The notes: generated by a model from the letters alone, not told the origin. 64,000 nucleotides of DNA from Halopenitus malekzadehii (GCF_900108505.1 NZ_FNWU01000001.1:310001-374000), one strand, 5' to 3'; shown: positions 24,494 to 33,888, counted from the stretch's first letter. Numbers and translations: made by a program.

Positions 24494-25642
24494 GTGTTTG
24501 ACGGACTGAAGGACAAACTGAACGACTTCCGCAAGGACGTCGAGGAGACGACCGACGAGCAGGACCCGGATGCGACCGACGACGCACCCGACGATGCGTC
24601 CGGAACGGACTCGGACGCCGCCGATCCCGGCGCCGCGTCGGCCGAACCGGCGACGGAGTCGGCTGATCGCGGGACTGGCGGCGCTCCGGGCGACCCGGAC
24701 GACGACTCGCCGGCCGAAACGGATGCAGCCGCCGACGACGGCTCGGAGCCGAGCACCCTCCAGCGCGCGAAGGCGTTCGCGACCGGCCGCATCATCATCG
24801 AGGAGGAGGACCTCGAGGACCCGCTGTGGAACCTCGAGATGGCCCTCCTCGAAAGCGACGTCGAGATGAGCGTCGCCGAGGCGATCCTCGACACCGTTCG
24901 CGAGACGATGCTCGGCGAGACGCGCAAGCAGGTCGAAACGACCGGCGAGCTCGTCGAGGAGGCGCTCCACGACGCGTTGTTGGACGTGATCGCGGTCGGG
25001 CAGTTCGACTTCGAGGAGCGGATCGCGAACGCGGACAAACCCGTCACCATCGTCTTCACCGGCGTCAACGGCGTCGGCAAGACCACCTCGATCGCGAAGC
25101 TCTCGGAGTGGCTCGCCGACCACGGCTATTCGTCGGTGTTGGCCAACGGCGACACCTACCGCGCCGGCGCGAACGAACAGATACGCGAGCACGCAGACCG
25201 GCTCGACCGCAAGATCATCAGCCACGAGCAGGGCGGCGATCCGGCGGCCGTGATCTACGACGGCCTCGAGTACGCGAAGGCCAACGACGTCGACGTCGTC
25301 CTCGGCGACACGGCCGGCCGGCTCCACACCTCCGACGACCTGATGGCCCAACTCGAGAAGATCGACCGCGTCGTCGACCCCGACCTCACGCTGTTCGTCG
25401 ACGAGGCGGTCGCGGGTCAGGACGCAGTCACGCGCGCCGAGCAGTTCAACGAGGCGGCCGCGATCGACGGCGCCATTCTCACCAAGGCCGACGCCGACTC
25501 CTCGGGAGGGGCGGCGATCTCCATCGCGTACGTCACCGGCAAGCCGATCCTCTTTCTGGGCACCGGGCAGGGGTACGACGACATCGAGCGGTTCGACCCC
25601 GAGCGGCTGGTCGACCAGCTCCTCGGCGCCGACGAGTCGTAG
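24494..25642 (+). CDS. ftsY: Signal recognition particle receptor FtsY
   Basis: A 382-residue SRP GTPase. Residues 1-80 form an acidic, Asp/Ala/Thr-rich membrane-associated A domain; the N domain is a four-helix bundle; the G domain has 'VFTGVNGVGKTTSIAKL' (G1), 'DTYRAGANEQ' (insertion-box start), 'DVVLGDTAGRLHTSDDL' (G3), 'TKADADSSGG' (G4) and 'YVTGKPILFLGTGQGYDD' (closing loop). It receives SRP-ribosome complexes at the membrane by GTP-dependent pairing with SRP54, which is encoded next. The start is GTG 24494, just after 'ggagcgatc'. Confidence 0.97.
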   Translation: MFDGLKDKLNDFRKDVEETTDEQDPDATDDAPDDASGTDSDAADPGAASAEPATESADRGTGGAPGDPDDDSPAETDAAADDGSEPSTLQRAKAFATGRIIIEEEDLEDPLWNLEMALLESDVEMSVAEAILDTVRETMLGETRKQVETTGELVEEALHDALLDVIAVGQFDFEERIANADKPVTIVFTGVNGVGKTTSIAKLSEWLADHGYSSVLANGDTYRAGANEQIREHADRLDRKIISHEQGGDPAAVIYDGLEYAKANDVDVVLGDTAGRLHTSDDLMAQLEKIDRVVDPDLTLFVDEAVAGQDAVTRAEQFNEAAAIDGAILTKADADSSGGAAISIAYVTGKPILFLGTGQGYDDIERFDPERLVDQLLGADES

Positions 25643-25723
25643 CCGGGTCCGTTCTCGGCGGACGTCCCCATCGCGACCGCGACGAACAAAGCCTTTAGCG
25701 TTCGGGTCCCCTACTGGTGACAA

Positions 25724-27124
25724 ATGGTACTCGACGATCTCGGGAGCTCCCTTCGCGGCACGCTCGATACGCTGCAAGGGAAATCCCGGCTGAGCGAGGA
25801 CGACGTCGAGGCGATCGTCAAGGAGATCCAACGGTCGCTGCTGTCGGCCGACGTCGACGTCTCGCTCGTGATGGAGCTATCGGACGCGATCGAATCCCGG
25901 GCGCTCGAGGAGGAGCCGCCCGGCGGAACGACCGCCCGCGACCACGTCCTCAAGATCGTCTACGAGGAGCTCGTGGACCTGGTGGGTGATTCGACCGAGT
26001 TACCCCTCGAGTCACAGACGATCCTGCTTGCGGGCCTGCAGGGGTCGGGGAAGACGACCTCCGCGGCCAAGATGGCCTGGTGGTTCTCGAAGAAGGGACT
26101 CCGTCCCGCGGTGATCCAGACGGACACCTTCCGCCCCGGCGCCTACGACCAGGCGAAGCAGATGTGCGAGCGGGCGGAGGTCGAGTTCTACGGCGATCCC
26201 GATGCGGAGGATCCCGTTCAGATCGCCCGCGACGGGCTCGAGGAGACGGCCGACGCCGACGTCCACATCGTCGACACCGCCGGCCGCCACGCGCTCGAGG
26301 ACGACCTCATCGCGGAAATCGAGGCGATCGAGACCGCCGTCGACCCGGACCGGTCGCTGCTGGTGCTCGACGCGGCGATCGGCCAGGGCGCCAAGGAGCA
26401 GGCGAGCCAGTTCGAGCAGTCGATCGGGATCGAGGGCGTCGTCATCACCAAGCTGGACGGAACCGCCAAGGGTGGCGGGGCGCTCACCGCGGTCAACGAA
26501 ACCGACTCCTCCATCGCCTTCCTCGGGACCGGCGAGACGGTTCAGGACATCGAACGGTTCGAACCCTCCGGGTTCATCTCCCGGCTGCTCGGAATGGGCG
26601 ATCTCAAGCAGCTCTCCGAGCGCGTCGAACGCGCGATGGCCGAAACCGGCGATGATGACGAGGACTGGGACCCCGAGGACCTGCTTGAGGGGAGTTTCAC
26701 CCTGAAGGACATGCAAAAGCAGATGGAGACGATGAACAAGATGGGGCCCCTCGACCAAGTGATGGACATGATCCCCGGGATGGGTGGCGGGATGATGGAC
26801 CAACTGCCCGACGACGCCATGGACGTCACCCAAAACCGGATGCGGGATTTCGAGGTGGCGATGGACTCGATGACCGACGAGGAACTCGAGAACCCGCGGG
26901 TCATCGGCCAGTCACGTGTCGAGCGGATCGTCCGTGGCTCCGGCATCGAGGAGGAGACGGTCCGGGAACTGCTCGAACAGCACAAGATGATGGATCAGAC
27001 CATCTCACAGTTCCAGGGGATGGGCGACGGAGATATGCAGCGGATGATGAAGAAGCTTGAACAGGGCGGCGGTGGCGGCGGCCTCGGCGGGATGATGGGC
27101 GGCGGCAAGGGCCCGTTCGGCTGA
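25724..27124 (+). CDS. srp54: Signal recognition particle protein SRP54 (Ffh)
   Basis: A 466-residue SRP GTPase. NG domain: '[20 protein letters not shown]', '[17 protein letters not shown]', '[17 protein letters not shown]', '[17 protein letters not shown]' and '[14 protein letters not shown]'. The M domain (from about 300) is rich in methionine ('[14 protein letters not shown]') for signal-peptide and 7S RNA binding, and the C-terminus ends in a Gly/Met-rich tail. With FtsY and the Sec translocon it delivers nascent membrane and secreted proteins. It has its own 'gcctttagc' TATA-like element about 30 bp upstream. Confidence 0.97.
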   Translation: MVLDDLGSSLRGTLDTLQGKSRLSEDDVEAIVKEIQRSLLSADVDVSLVMELSDAIESRALEEEPPGGTTARDHVLKIVYEELVDLVGDSTELPLESQTILLAGLQGSGKTTSAAKMAWWFSKKGLRPAVIQTDTFRPGAYDQAKQMCERAEVEFYGDPDAEDPVQIARDGLEETADADVHIVDTAGRHALEDDLIAEIEAIETAVDPDRSLLVLDAAIGQGAKEQASQFEQSIGIEGVVITKLDGTAKGGGALTAVNETDSSIAFLGTGETVQDIERFEPSGFISRLLGMGDLKQLSERVERAMAETGDDDEDWDPEDLLEGSFTLKDMQKQMETMNKMGPLDQVMDMIPGMGGGMMDQLPDDAMDVTQNRMRDFEVAMDSMTDEELENPRVIGQSRVERIVRGSGIEEETVRELLEQHKMMDQTISQFQGMGDGDMQRMMKKLEQGGGGGGLGGMMGGGKGPFG

Positions 27125-27172
27125 CTCCCGTCCCGAGCACCGTACGTCGATCGGGGGCGGCCGCTCGCTCGA

Positions 27173-28987
27173 CTACGCGGTGTAGTAGTACTCGCCGGTC
27201 CGTTTCTGTTCGCGGTCCTTCTGCGACTCGGGTTTGTTGATGCGTGGCCGACCGGTTCGTTCGTCGCGCCGGAACGTGATGTCCAGGTTCGCCAGGAAAT
27301 CGTTCATCCCCGCGCGCATCTCCTGTGGGGGCGTCGCGTGACCGTGATCGGCCGGCTCGCCGTCGAAGACCATCAGCCGGTCCGCGAGCAGGTCGACCAC
27401 GTAGATGTCGTGGTCGATGACGAGAACGGTCGCGTCGTGGTTCTCGGCGTAGCGACGGATCGCCGAGGTCGCCTGCACGCGCTGTTCGACGTCGAGGTGT
27501 GCGGAGGGTTCGTCGAGCACGTACAGGTCGGCGTCCTCCGAGAGGCACGCGGCGATGGCGACGCGCTGGCGCTCGCCGCCCGACAGGTCCGTGAGGTTCT
27601 GTTCCATGATCCGGCCGAGCTGGAGCGGCTCGGCGATCTCCGTGTTCCAGTAGGAGGTTCCGACCCGGTCGGTGATCGACGAGAGGAACGCGTCGACCCG
27701 GATCGGCTGGTCGATCTCGATGTACTGCGGCTTGTAGGCGATGTCGAGCGCGAACTCCAGGGATCCCTCGTCGGGTTCGAGCGATCCGGCGAACAGCTTC
27801 GCGAGCGTCGACTTGCCGATCCCGTTCGGACCGACGATCCCGAGGACCTCCGACTCGTAGATGGTTCCGCCCTCGACTTCGAGGGAGAACTCGCCCTCGC
27901 CGTAGGACTTCCGGAGATCCGGGTACTCCACGAGCGCGGTTTCCTTCGAGGAGACGCGAGGCGCGTGCTCCTCGAAGGTGATCGAGTCGGGCCGGATTCG
28001 CATGTTCTCGTTGTCGAGATATCCCTCCAGGTACTCGTTGATCCCGTTTCTGACGGACTTCGGATCGGTGATCACGCCGTAGGCACCGGGTTCGCCGTAG
28101 GCGACGTGGAGGGTGTCCGCAAGCAGGTCGAGGATCGCGAGGTCGTGTTCGACGACCAGCATCGACCGGTCGTCGTCCTCGGCGAGCTCCCGGATGAGTC
28201 GGGCAGCGGTCATCCGCTGGCCGATGTCGAGATAGGGCGTGATCTCATCGAGGAAGTAGAAGTCGGCGTCCCGAGCCAGACAGGCGGCGATCGCCACCCG
28301 CTGGAGCTCGCCGCCGGAGATCGAGTCGATGTCCTGGTCCATCACCGGTCGGATGTTGAGCCGGTCGATGAGTTCATCGAGTGCCCCCCGCTCGTCGGTG
28401 TGTTCGAGCAGGTCGCGGGTGTTGCCGTCGAACTGTTTCGGGATCTGGTCGACGTACTGGGGCTTTCGCGCGACCGAGATCGACCCCTCTCGGAGCGTCT
28501 CGAGGTAGGTCTGGAGCTCGGTGCCGCGGAACCGGTCGATGACGGCTTCCCAGTCCGGTTCGTCGCCGTGCCGACCCAGGTTCGGGGTCAATTCGCCGGC
28601 GAGCGCGTGAACGGCGGTCGATTTCCCGATCCCGTTCGGACCCAGGATCCCCGTCACTGAACCCGGCTCCGGAACCGGCAGGCCGTACAGCGAGAAGGCG
28701 TTCTCGCCGTATCGGTGGACGGGGTCCTCCGAGAGCTCGGACGGGAGGTTGATGATCTCGATCGCGTCGAAGGGACACTTCTCGACGCAGATACCGCACG
28801 TCTCGCCGAGACAGATCTCCTCGGAGATGTGGACCTGGTCGGGATCGCCGTCGTCGGCGTCCTCCCCACGCAGCGTGATACACTCCTTGCCCGTTCTGTT
28901 CGGCGGGCAGTAGTTCATACACTCGTAGTTACACCGGTCCGGCTGGCAGCGGTCGAGGTCGACGACCGCGATGCTGTCGTCGGCCAT
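27173..28987 (-). CDS. rli1: Ribosome recycling ATPase ABCE1 (RLI)
   Basis: A 604-residue protein. The N-terminus carries two [4Fe-4S] sites: 'CQPDRCNYECMNYCP' region and 'CLGETCGICVEKCPFDAI'. Two ABC domains follow, with Walker A 'GILGPNGIGKSTAVHALAG' and 'GIVGPNGIGKSTLAKLFAG', signatures 'ISGGELQRVAIAACLA' and 'LSGGERQRVAIAACLS', and 'FYFLDEITPYLD' and 'LYVLDEPSAHLD' Walker B segments. It splits 70S ribosomes after termination together with aRF1/Pelota. It faces the SRP gene cluster from the opposite strand and shares a transcript with the EMC6-like gene, which ends 3 bp upstream. Confidence 0.97.
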   Translation of the reverse strand: MADDSIAVVDLDRCQPDRCNYECMNYCPPNRTGKECITLRGEDADDGDPDQVHISEEICLGETCGICVEKCPFDAIEIINLPSELSEDPVHRYGENAFSLYGLPVPEPGSVTGILGPNGIGKSTAVHALAGELTPNLGRHGDEPDWEAVIDRFRGTELQTYLETLREGSISVARKPQYVDQIPKQFDGNTRDLLEHTDERGALDELIDRLNIRPVMDQDIDSISGGELQRVAIAACLARDADFYFLDEITPYLDIGQRMTAARLIRELAEDDDRSMLVVEHDLAILDLLADTLHVAYGEPGAYGVITDPKSVRNGINEYLEGYLDNENMRIRPDSITFEEHAPRVSSKETALVEYPDLRKSYGEGEFSLEVEGGTIYESEVLGIVGPNGIGKSTLAKLFAGSLEPDEGSLEFALDIAYKPQYIEIDQPIRVDAFLSSITDRVGTSYWNTEIAEPLQLGRIMEQNLTDLSGGERQRVAIAACLSEDADLYVLDEPSAHLDVEQRVQATSAIRRYAENHDATVLVIDHDIYVVDLLADRLMVFDGEPADHGHATPPQEMRAGMNDFLANLDITFRRDERTGRPRINKPESQKDREQKRTGEYYYTA

Positions 28988-28990
28988 CGG

Positions 28991-29299
28991 TTACAGTTGC
29001 ACCCCCGAGTTGAGGAGGACCGCATACGAGATGAACCACAGCGTGAACGTCATGAACGCCACGTAGAGCGTATCCTTCACGCCGAAGTCGGTGACGTCGA
29101 CGCCGACAACCTTCAGGATCGGGAACTGAACGGCCACGAACCCGGCCAGAACGAACAATGCCGTCGTCGATCCGGCATCGGCTGGGGCCGTCCCGACGTA
29201 GCTGGCCGACGCGATTCCGGCACCGATTCCGGCCAGACAGGCGATGGTCGTGACGACCACGCTGCGAGCGTGGCCCGTGATCCCCGAGTCGTCGCTCAT
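28991..29299 (-). CDS. EMC6-like membrane protein
   Basis: A 102-residue protein with three hydrophobic segments ('SVVVTTIACLAGIGAGIASA', 'TTALFVLAGFVAVQFPIL', 'YVAFMTFTLWFISYAVLL'). Topology and size resemble EMC6/Rab5-interacting family proteins, whose eukaryotic members belong to the membrane protein insertase EMC; I recall haloarchaeal homologues carrying this name. ATG 29299 is chosen because the upstream in-frame extension is Arg/Pro-rich and non-coding in character. It is first in a two-gene unit with ABCE1 and is next to SRP genes, which suits a role in membrane protein insertion. Confidence 0.72.
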   Translation of the reverse strand: MSDDSGITGHARSVVVTTIACLAGIGAGIASASYVGTAPADAGSTTALFVLAGFVAVQFPILKVVGVDVTDFGVKDTLYVAFMTFTLWFISYAVLLNSGVQL

Positions 29300-29611
29300 A
29301 CGTACGCGTCCGCTGGCGGCGGTGAAAAGGCGTTCGTTCCCGTACGACTGCCGATCGCCGGTCGGTGTCGGCGGGTCACCCGGACTCGCCCGCCGACGTC
29401 CCAGTGGTTCCGACGGTTCTCGGGACGACATCTCGAGCGCGCGCGAGCCATATCGCTGACTGCCCGGTCAGTTCACGTCCGGATCCACGCCATCGTACCA
29501 GCAACAATATCCGGTTTATCCGTCGAATCCCACCCCAATATCCGCCCACATCCCCCCGAAATCGGGGTTCCGCATCAACCTTTATCACGATGTGCTTTTT
29601 CGAGGCGAACA
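29300..29611. other. 312-bp divergent intergenic region
   Basis: Separates the EMC6-like gene (minus) from a winged-helix gene (plus). The right half (29490-29590) is pyrimidine-rich and less GC-rich, with 'caacaatatccggtttatccg' type AT patches, and 'aacctttatcac' at about 29578-29589 is the TATA element of the downstream gene. No coding sequence or RNA was recognised. Confidence 0.6.
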
Positions 29612-29911
29612 ATGGCTGAAACAGAACAGGACGCGCTCGACGATGCCGAAACCCTCGAGGACCTACCGCCGAGCGCGAAGCTCGTGTTCAAGGTGCTCGA
29701 GTACAACGGAGCGCTCACACAGAAGGGGATCGTCGAGGAATCGATGCTTTCGGCACGGACGGTTCGATACGCTCTCGAACGTCTCGAACGGATCGGGGTC
29801 GTCGACGAGGACGTCTACTTTGCGGACGCCAGACAGAACCTCTATGAACTCACCGAGCCCGGGATCGAGGCCACCGCCGAGGAGGGTGAGGCCTGCTGTC
29901 ACGCGGATTGA
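29612..29911 (+). CDS. Winged-helix transcriptional regulator (MarR-like)
   Basis: A 99-residue DNA-binding protein: 'LPPSAKLVFKVLEYNGALTQ' (helices 1-2), 'ESMLSARTVRYALERLERIG' (recognition helix) and 'NLYELTEPG' (wing). It ends 'EEGEACCHAD', with a vicinal cysteine pair and a nearby His that could bind metal or sense redox. Target genes are unknown. ATG 29612 fits a TATA box about 28 bp upstream. Confidence 0.83.
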   Translation: MAETEQDALDDAETLEDLPPSAKLVFKVLEYNGALTQKGIVEESMLSARTVRYALERLERIGVVDEDVYFADARQNLYELTEPGIEATAEEGEACCHAD

Positions 29912-30000
29912 CGCCGCTCGGCATCACGACTCCGATCCCGACCCCGCCGACCCCACCGACCCCGACGACCCCACCCACCACGCCGGTGTTCGTCGACGCG

Positions 30001-30315
30001 TCACCCGTCTTCGCTGTGGTTCTCGGTTGGCTCGCGGAGCCGTGTGATCGCCGACCGAACGGTCAACCCGATCGTGGCGAGCAGTCCGCTCGTCACCGCC
30101 AGCACGAACGCGAGCAACAGAAACCACCCGTCCGGCCCGAACACCGGATACTCGCGCGTGCCCGCCACGGGGCCGAACAGCTCGAGTACCCGGACCGCGT
30201 ATGCGCCACCCCCAACCACGAGGCCGGCGATCCCGCCGATCGCGGCGTTCCGGCGGACGCCGAGGGCGACGAAGAAGGCCGATAGCGACGCGTCATCGGG
30301 ATGATCCTCGCTCAC
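30001..30315 (-). CDS. Two-helix membrane protein, uncharacterised
   Basis: About 104 residues from GTG 30315. After 'MSEDHPDDASLSAFFVAL' come two hydrophobic segments, 'NAAIGGIAGLVVGGGAYAV' and 'WFLLLAFVLAVTSGLLATI', and a charged C-terminus ending 'ENHSEDG'. The layout resembles short haloarchaeal membrane proteins of unknown function. Longer in-frame starts exist up to 30507, but they would overlap the kinase gene on the other strand, so I prefer 30315. Confidence 0.6.
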   Translation of the reverse strand: MSEDHPDDASLSAFFVALGVRRNAAIGGIAGLVVGGGAYAVRVLELFGPVAGTREYPVFGPDGWFLLLAFVLAVTSGLLATIGLTVRSAITRLREPTENHSEDG

Positions 30316-30491
30316 GATCGGATCCACCGGTTGCTCGAGTATAGGGCCGTCGACATCTCGCCCCACAGCCACTGACCGGAGTCGGTTCCCAGCAGCAACT
30401 GGTTCCCATAACCGGTTCCCACAACCGGTTCCGTCCGATGACTGCGTCGATCGGATCCACTCAAGTGGTCGTCTCCCGAACCGACGGCCGT

Positions 30492-31643
30492 ATGGATCGC
30501 CGGCCATCGCCTGCTTCGGTCTACGCCGACCTCCGGGATCGCCTCCGTGACGGTCCGTCCGACGTCTCGATCACGTCACTACCGGACGGATCGATCGACG
30601 TCCGCTGCCGCGTCGAGTTCGGTTCCGGGGGCGTGGTACGGTCCCGGAAACGGTTCGGCGAGGCGATCGCCTCGGGTGCTCACAAATCGGCTCGTCTCAT
30701 CCCGACTGCCCGTGATTCCGGCGGACAGGCGGTGAACCTAGCGATCGGTGCCGACGCACTCGGCGCGGAGGTGTGTCTTCTCGGCCACCTCGACGCCGAC
30801 GAACTGTCCTCGTTTCCGTTCCCGACCTACTCCTTCGGCAAGCCCGCGACCGTCCGCCTGCTTGAGTTCGCGGACGAAACCGTGATGCTTGCCGAGGAGA
30901 CGCCGACGCTCCGCTCGTGGGGACGGACCGATCTATCCGCCGCCGTCGAGGCGATGGATGAACCGCTGTGTGCCGACGTCGTCTGTTGGGGCAACTGGGT
31001 GTCGGTTCCAGGAACCACCGCAATGCTTCGGCACGTCGCCGAGCGGCGTGACTCGGTTCCCGGGATCGTCCTCGTCGATCCGGGCGACCTCGTCGACAGC
31101 GATCCCGACGCGATCCGGGACCTGTTTGATGCACTGTCGGCGCTCGAGTCGGTTGCGGACGTCGTGTTCAACGCCAACCGACGCGAGATCCGTGCGTGCA
31201 CCTCGGTCCTCGACCCGCCGGTGAAACCACCCGGAGACGAACCCCGTGCCGATCCCGAGTCGGTCGAGATCAGCACGGCCGACGACGACACACGGCTTCG
31301 GTCCCTTCGTGCGGCGGTCGGGCTCTCCGGCGTCGTGATGCACGCGGCCGACCGGAGCGCGATGGCGACTGCCGACCGTGACGCGGTCGTTTCGGTCCGG
31401 AACCTCGAAACGACCTCGCCGATCCGATGGACCGGCGGCGGAGACCGGTTCGGCGCCGGTCTCGCGGTCGGCCTCGGCGCCGGCTGGCCGGCTGAGACCG
31501 CGCTCGCCTGCGGCAACACGGCCGCATCGTACTACCTCACGCACGATCGGACCGGTGACGCCGCCGATCTCGCCAACTTCATCGAGGAGACGATCGATGA
31601 GTCCGACCGATCGGACTCTCACGACGACGTCGACCGTCGCTGA
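30492..31643 (+). CDS. PfkB-family sugar or nucleoside kinase
   Basis: A 383-residue ribokinase-fold protein. 'DSGGQAVNLAIGADALGAEV' is the N-terminal PfkB glycine motif and 'WTGGGDRFGAGLAVGLGAGW' is the C-terminal signature with the catalytic Asp and anion hole. 'VDPGDLVDSDPDAI' and 'VVFNANRREI' mark the core strands. It phosphorylates a sugar, nucleoside or similar alcohol with ATP; the substrate cannot be read from the sequence. ATG 30492 gives the family N-terminus; earlier in-frame starts overlap the opposite gene's upstream region. Confidence 0.85.
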   Translation: MDRRPSPASVYADLRDRLRDGPSDVSITSLPDGSIDVRCRVEFGSGGVVRSRKRFGEAIASGAHKSARLIPTARDSGGQAVNLAIGADALGAEVCLLGHLDADELSSFPFPTYSFGKPATVRLLEFADETVMLAEETPTLRSWGRTDLSAAVEAMDEPLCADVVCWGNWVSVPGTTAMLRHVAERRDSVPGIVLVDPGDLVDSDPDAIRDLFDALSALESVADVVFNANRREIRACTSVLDPPVKPPGDEPRADPESVEISTADDDTRLRSLRAAVGLSGVVMHAADRSAMATADRDAVVSVRNLETTSPIRWTGGGDRFGAGLAVGLGAGWPAETALACGNTAASYYLTHDRTGDAADLANFIEETIDESDRSDSHDDVDRR

Positions 31644-31675
31644 ACACCCGGGCGTGTCCTTCGATTCGGCGTGTC

Positions 31676-32500
31676 TTACAGCGGTGACTCGACGTCGCCG
31701 CCGGTGCGGTCGTCGCCGTCCTCATCTCCGCCATCGCTGCCGGTGTGGCCGTCGCCGGCGTCGCTCTCGGACGTCCGGACCGTCCCTTCGTCGGCCGCAT
31801 AGACGCCGGTCTCGTCGGTGACGTGCTCGAGGCGATCGGCCAACGCCGATCCCATATCGTAGGTATCCCGGACTGTCCGGGCGAGGATCCCGTCGTCGTC
31901 AAAGGCGACGAGCACCGCGACGTAGGGGTCGGCCGTCGGCCGCAGCAGAAACACTGCCCTGTCGCGATCGTCGTCGAGCCGGTCGTTGACCCGCGCTATC
32001 AGCGGTTCGATCGGGATCCGTCCGCTCCGGAGCTCGGCCAGGGTGTCCCGGTCGGATGCATCGGGGAACAGGTACAACGCCCCGTTCGGATCGCCGTCCT
32101 GGCCGCGGGTGGTCGTCGACACCACCGATTCCCCAGCGGCGCGGGCCCCGTTCCACGCCTCCCGTGCGGCCTCGAACATCCCGGTGACCTCGTCGGCGGC
32201 GTACAGACGCGTCCGGGAGACGATCTCAAACTCGATGAACCGGGCGGTTCCGTCCGTCCAGCCGACCGTCGCGTCGACGACGTACCCCGGTTCGAGGGGA
32301 GCCGTCGGGACCGCGTGCGGGCCGTCGATGTGCAGCGGTGCGTACGCCTCGGCCGCGTCCGGATCGTCCGGGGCGACCGGTTCCGACGGAAGCTCGACGA
32401 CCGTGAACGAGGGCGACCGGTCATCCTCCGCCGACTCGTCATCATCCCCCCCGACACGTCGCTCCTGTATCCGAAACCGTCCCGACGTCGTCGGTTCCAT
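31676..32500 (-). CDS. Uncharacterised haloarchaeal protein (DUF6663-like)
   Basis: A 274-residue acidic soluble protein. It begins 'MEPTTSGRFRIQERRVGGDD' and has 'YVVDATVGWTDGTARFIEFE', 'YAADEVTGMFEAAREAWNGA', 'GALYLFPDASDRDTLAELR' and 'YDMGSALADRLEHVTD'; the last 40 residues are a low-complexity Asp/Gly/Ser tail. I recall this as a haloarchaea-restricted family (DUF6663) without known function. It overlaps nothing and lies divergent from the VTE3-like methyltransferase, with 117 bp between the two starts. Confidence 0.68.
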   Translation of the reverse strand: MEPTTSGRFRIQERRVGGDDDESAEDDRSPSFTVVELPSEPVAPDDPDAAEAYAPLHIDGPHAVPTAPLEPGYVVDATVGWTDGTARFIEFEIVSRTRLYAADEVTGMFEAAREAWNGARAAGESVVSTTTRGQDGDPNGALYLFPDASDRDTLAELRSGRIPIEPLIARVNDRLDDDRDRAVFLLRPTADPYVAVLVAFDDDGILARTVRDTYDMGSALADRLEHVTDETGVYAADEGTVRTSESDAGDGHTGSDGGDEDGDDRTGGDVESPL

Positions 32501-32617
32501 ACGGCGATCCAGTCGGTCCTGCCGGATAAGCCGGCTGATCCGGGCTACAGGTGTGAACACGTTTCGTCGTCCGGATCCGCATCGTTATGGGGGCGCGGCC
32601 CCAACGCCACGCCACGA

Positions 32618-33241
32618 ATGGGATTTCTGGAGGACAAGGGCCGCGCGCGGCTCTTCTACAAGTATCTCTCGACGGTGTATGACCGGATCAACCCCTTCGT
32701 GTGGGACGAACGAATGCGCGCGGAGGCGCTCGACTGGCTCGACGTCGAGGCCGGTGATCGCGTGCTCGACGTCGGCTGCGGGACCGGGTTCGGCACCGAG
32801 GGATTGCTCGAGCACACCGACGACGTACACGCTCTCGACCAGAGCGTCCACCAGATGGAGAAGGCGTTCGCCAAGTTCGGCACACGCGATCGCGTCGCCT
32901 TCTACCGCGGGGACGCCGAACGGCTGCCCTTCGCCGACGACACCTTCGACGCCGTGTGGTCCTCCGGCTCCATCGAGTACTGGCCACATCCCGTGGCGGG
33001 GCTTCGTGAGATCCGCCGCGTCGCCAAGCCCGGCGCGTCGGTTCTCGTCGTGGGGCCGGACTACCCCAACTCCCACCTGCTACAGCGGCTGGCCGACGCG
33101 ATCATGCTCTTTTATGACGCCGAGGAAGCCGACCGGATGTTCGAACGGGCCGGGTACGAGACCTATGAGCACCACATTCAGCAGGCCAAACCCGGGAGCC
33201 CGAAGGCGATTACGACGGTTGCGACCGTCCCCGACAGCTGA
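32618..33241 (+). CDS. VTE3-like quinone-ring SAM methyltransferase
   Basis: A 207-residue class I methyltransferase. SAM-binding motif 'VLDVGCGTGFGTEGLLEHTD'. The segments 'LFYKYLSTVYDRINPFVWDE', 'ALDQSVHQMEKA', 'GDAERLPFADDTFD' and 'SSGSIEYWPHPVAGLREI' line up closely with plant MPBQ/MSBQ methyltransferase (VTE3), which methylates the ring in plastoquinone and tocopherol synthesis. In haloarchaea the likely substrate is a menaquinone-type ring (inference). The plant enzyme has a C-terminal membrane anchor; here the protein stops right after the domain. ATG 32618 is chosen. A 12-bp repeat with 21-bp period spans the stop. Confidence 0.82.
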   Translation: MGFLEDKGRARLFYKYLSTVYDRINPFVWDERMRAEALDWLDVEAGDRVLDVGCGTGFGTEGLLEHTDDVHALDQSVHQMEKAFAKFGTRDRVAFYRGDAERLPFADDTFDAVWSSGSIEYWPHPVAGLREIRRVAKPGASVLVVGPDYPNSHLLQRLADAIMLFYDAEEADRMFERAGYETYEHHIQQAKPGSPKAITTVATVPDS

Positions 33242-33336
33242 GCCCTCGCTCCCGACAGCTGATCCGTCGCCACCGTCTTCGGGACCGTCGTCCCGCTCCC
33301 GACCGCGTACCTTCGGCTCCCGACCGCGCTCCTTCT
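33230..33336. repeat. 21-bp-period repeats after the methyltransferase gene
   Basis: 'cccgacagctga' occurs at 33230-33241, where it contains the stop codon, and again at 33251-33262. Further on, 33295-33315 and 33316-33336 are two tandem 21-bp copies starting 'gctcccgaccgcg' (18 of 21 identical). Confidence 0.85.
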
Positions 33337-33344
33337 GGCCCCGA

Positions 33345-33848
33345 TCACGTCGCCGTCGTCGTCAGCTTCGCCACCGGCTGGTCGCCGTCGAAGATGCGTA
33401 GTTCAACGGTCGTTCCCGGCGTGGGAACCGGATCGTTGGTCCCGGCGACGCGAAACGACGCGCTCTCTCCGGGGGAGAGCGTGGTGGTTCCGGCGCTGTT
33501 GAATGCCCCGGTCGGCCCCGGATCGAATCCGGCGGCCGAAAAGAAGGGTACGGGCGGTTGGTCAGCCAGCGGCTCCCCGTCGACACGCAGTCGAATCCGG
33601 AGGTCCGGGATGGAGAGCGCGTCACCGCCGCGGTGTCTCAGGGTGACCGTCCGGTCCTCGACGGACAGCGATACCGACGCCGTTGGTGCTGGCTCCATCG
33701 GGTCGACGGCGCTCGTGACGAGCACCGCCGATCCGCCGGCAAGGACCGTGACGAGCAGGATCAACAGCACGGTCCCGATCGGGGCGAACCCACGGGACGA
33801 TCGGTTAGGCCGACGAGTTGGCGGGTCGGCGTCCGCGGTCGGTTTCAT
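33345..33848 (-). CDS. Type IV pilin-like secreted protein
   Basis: A 167-residue protein. A charged leader ('MKPTADADPPTRRPNRSSRG') precedes the hydrophobic stretch 'FAPIGTVLLILLVTVLAGGS', the class III signal/pilin helix pattern cleaved by the PibD-type prepilin peptidase. The remaining 120 residues are a beta-rich domain with 'SVSLSVEDRTVTLRHRGGDA' and 'TTTLSPGESASFRVAGTND', as in haloarchaeal pilin-like proteins. It is probably exported and surface-anchored. It starts 40 bp after the upstream secreted-protein gene and is likely in the same transcript. Confidence 0.78.
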   Translation of the reverse strand: MKPTADADPPTRRPNRSSRGFAPIGTVLLILLVTVLAGGSAVLVTSAVDPMEPAPTASVSLSVEDRTVTLRHRGGDALSIPDLRIRLRVDGEPLADQPPVPFFSAAGFDPGPTGAFNSAGTTTLSPGESASFRVAGTNDPVPTPGTTVELRIFDGDQPVAKLTTTAT

Positions 33849-33888
33849 ACCCCGTCTGCGTCGACTTCCGGTTAAAACCCTCGGCCGG

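Noticed and set aside
24479-25831. 450-codon minus-strand frame opposite ftsY
   Set aside because: Complement of ftsY; its residues follow from the codon bias of the sense strand.
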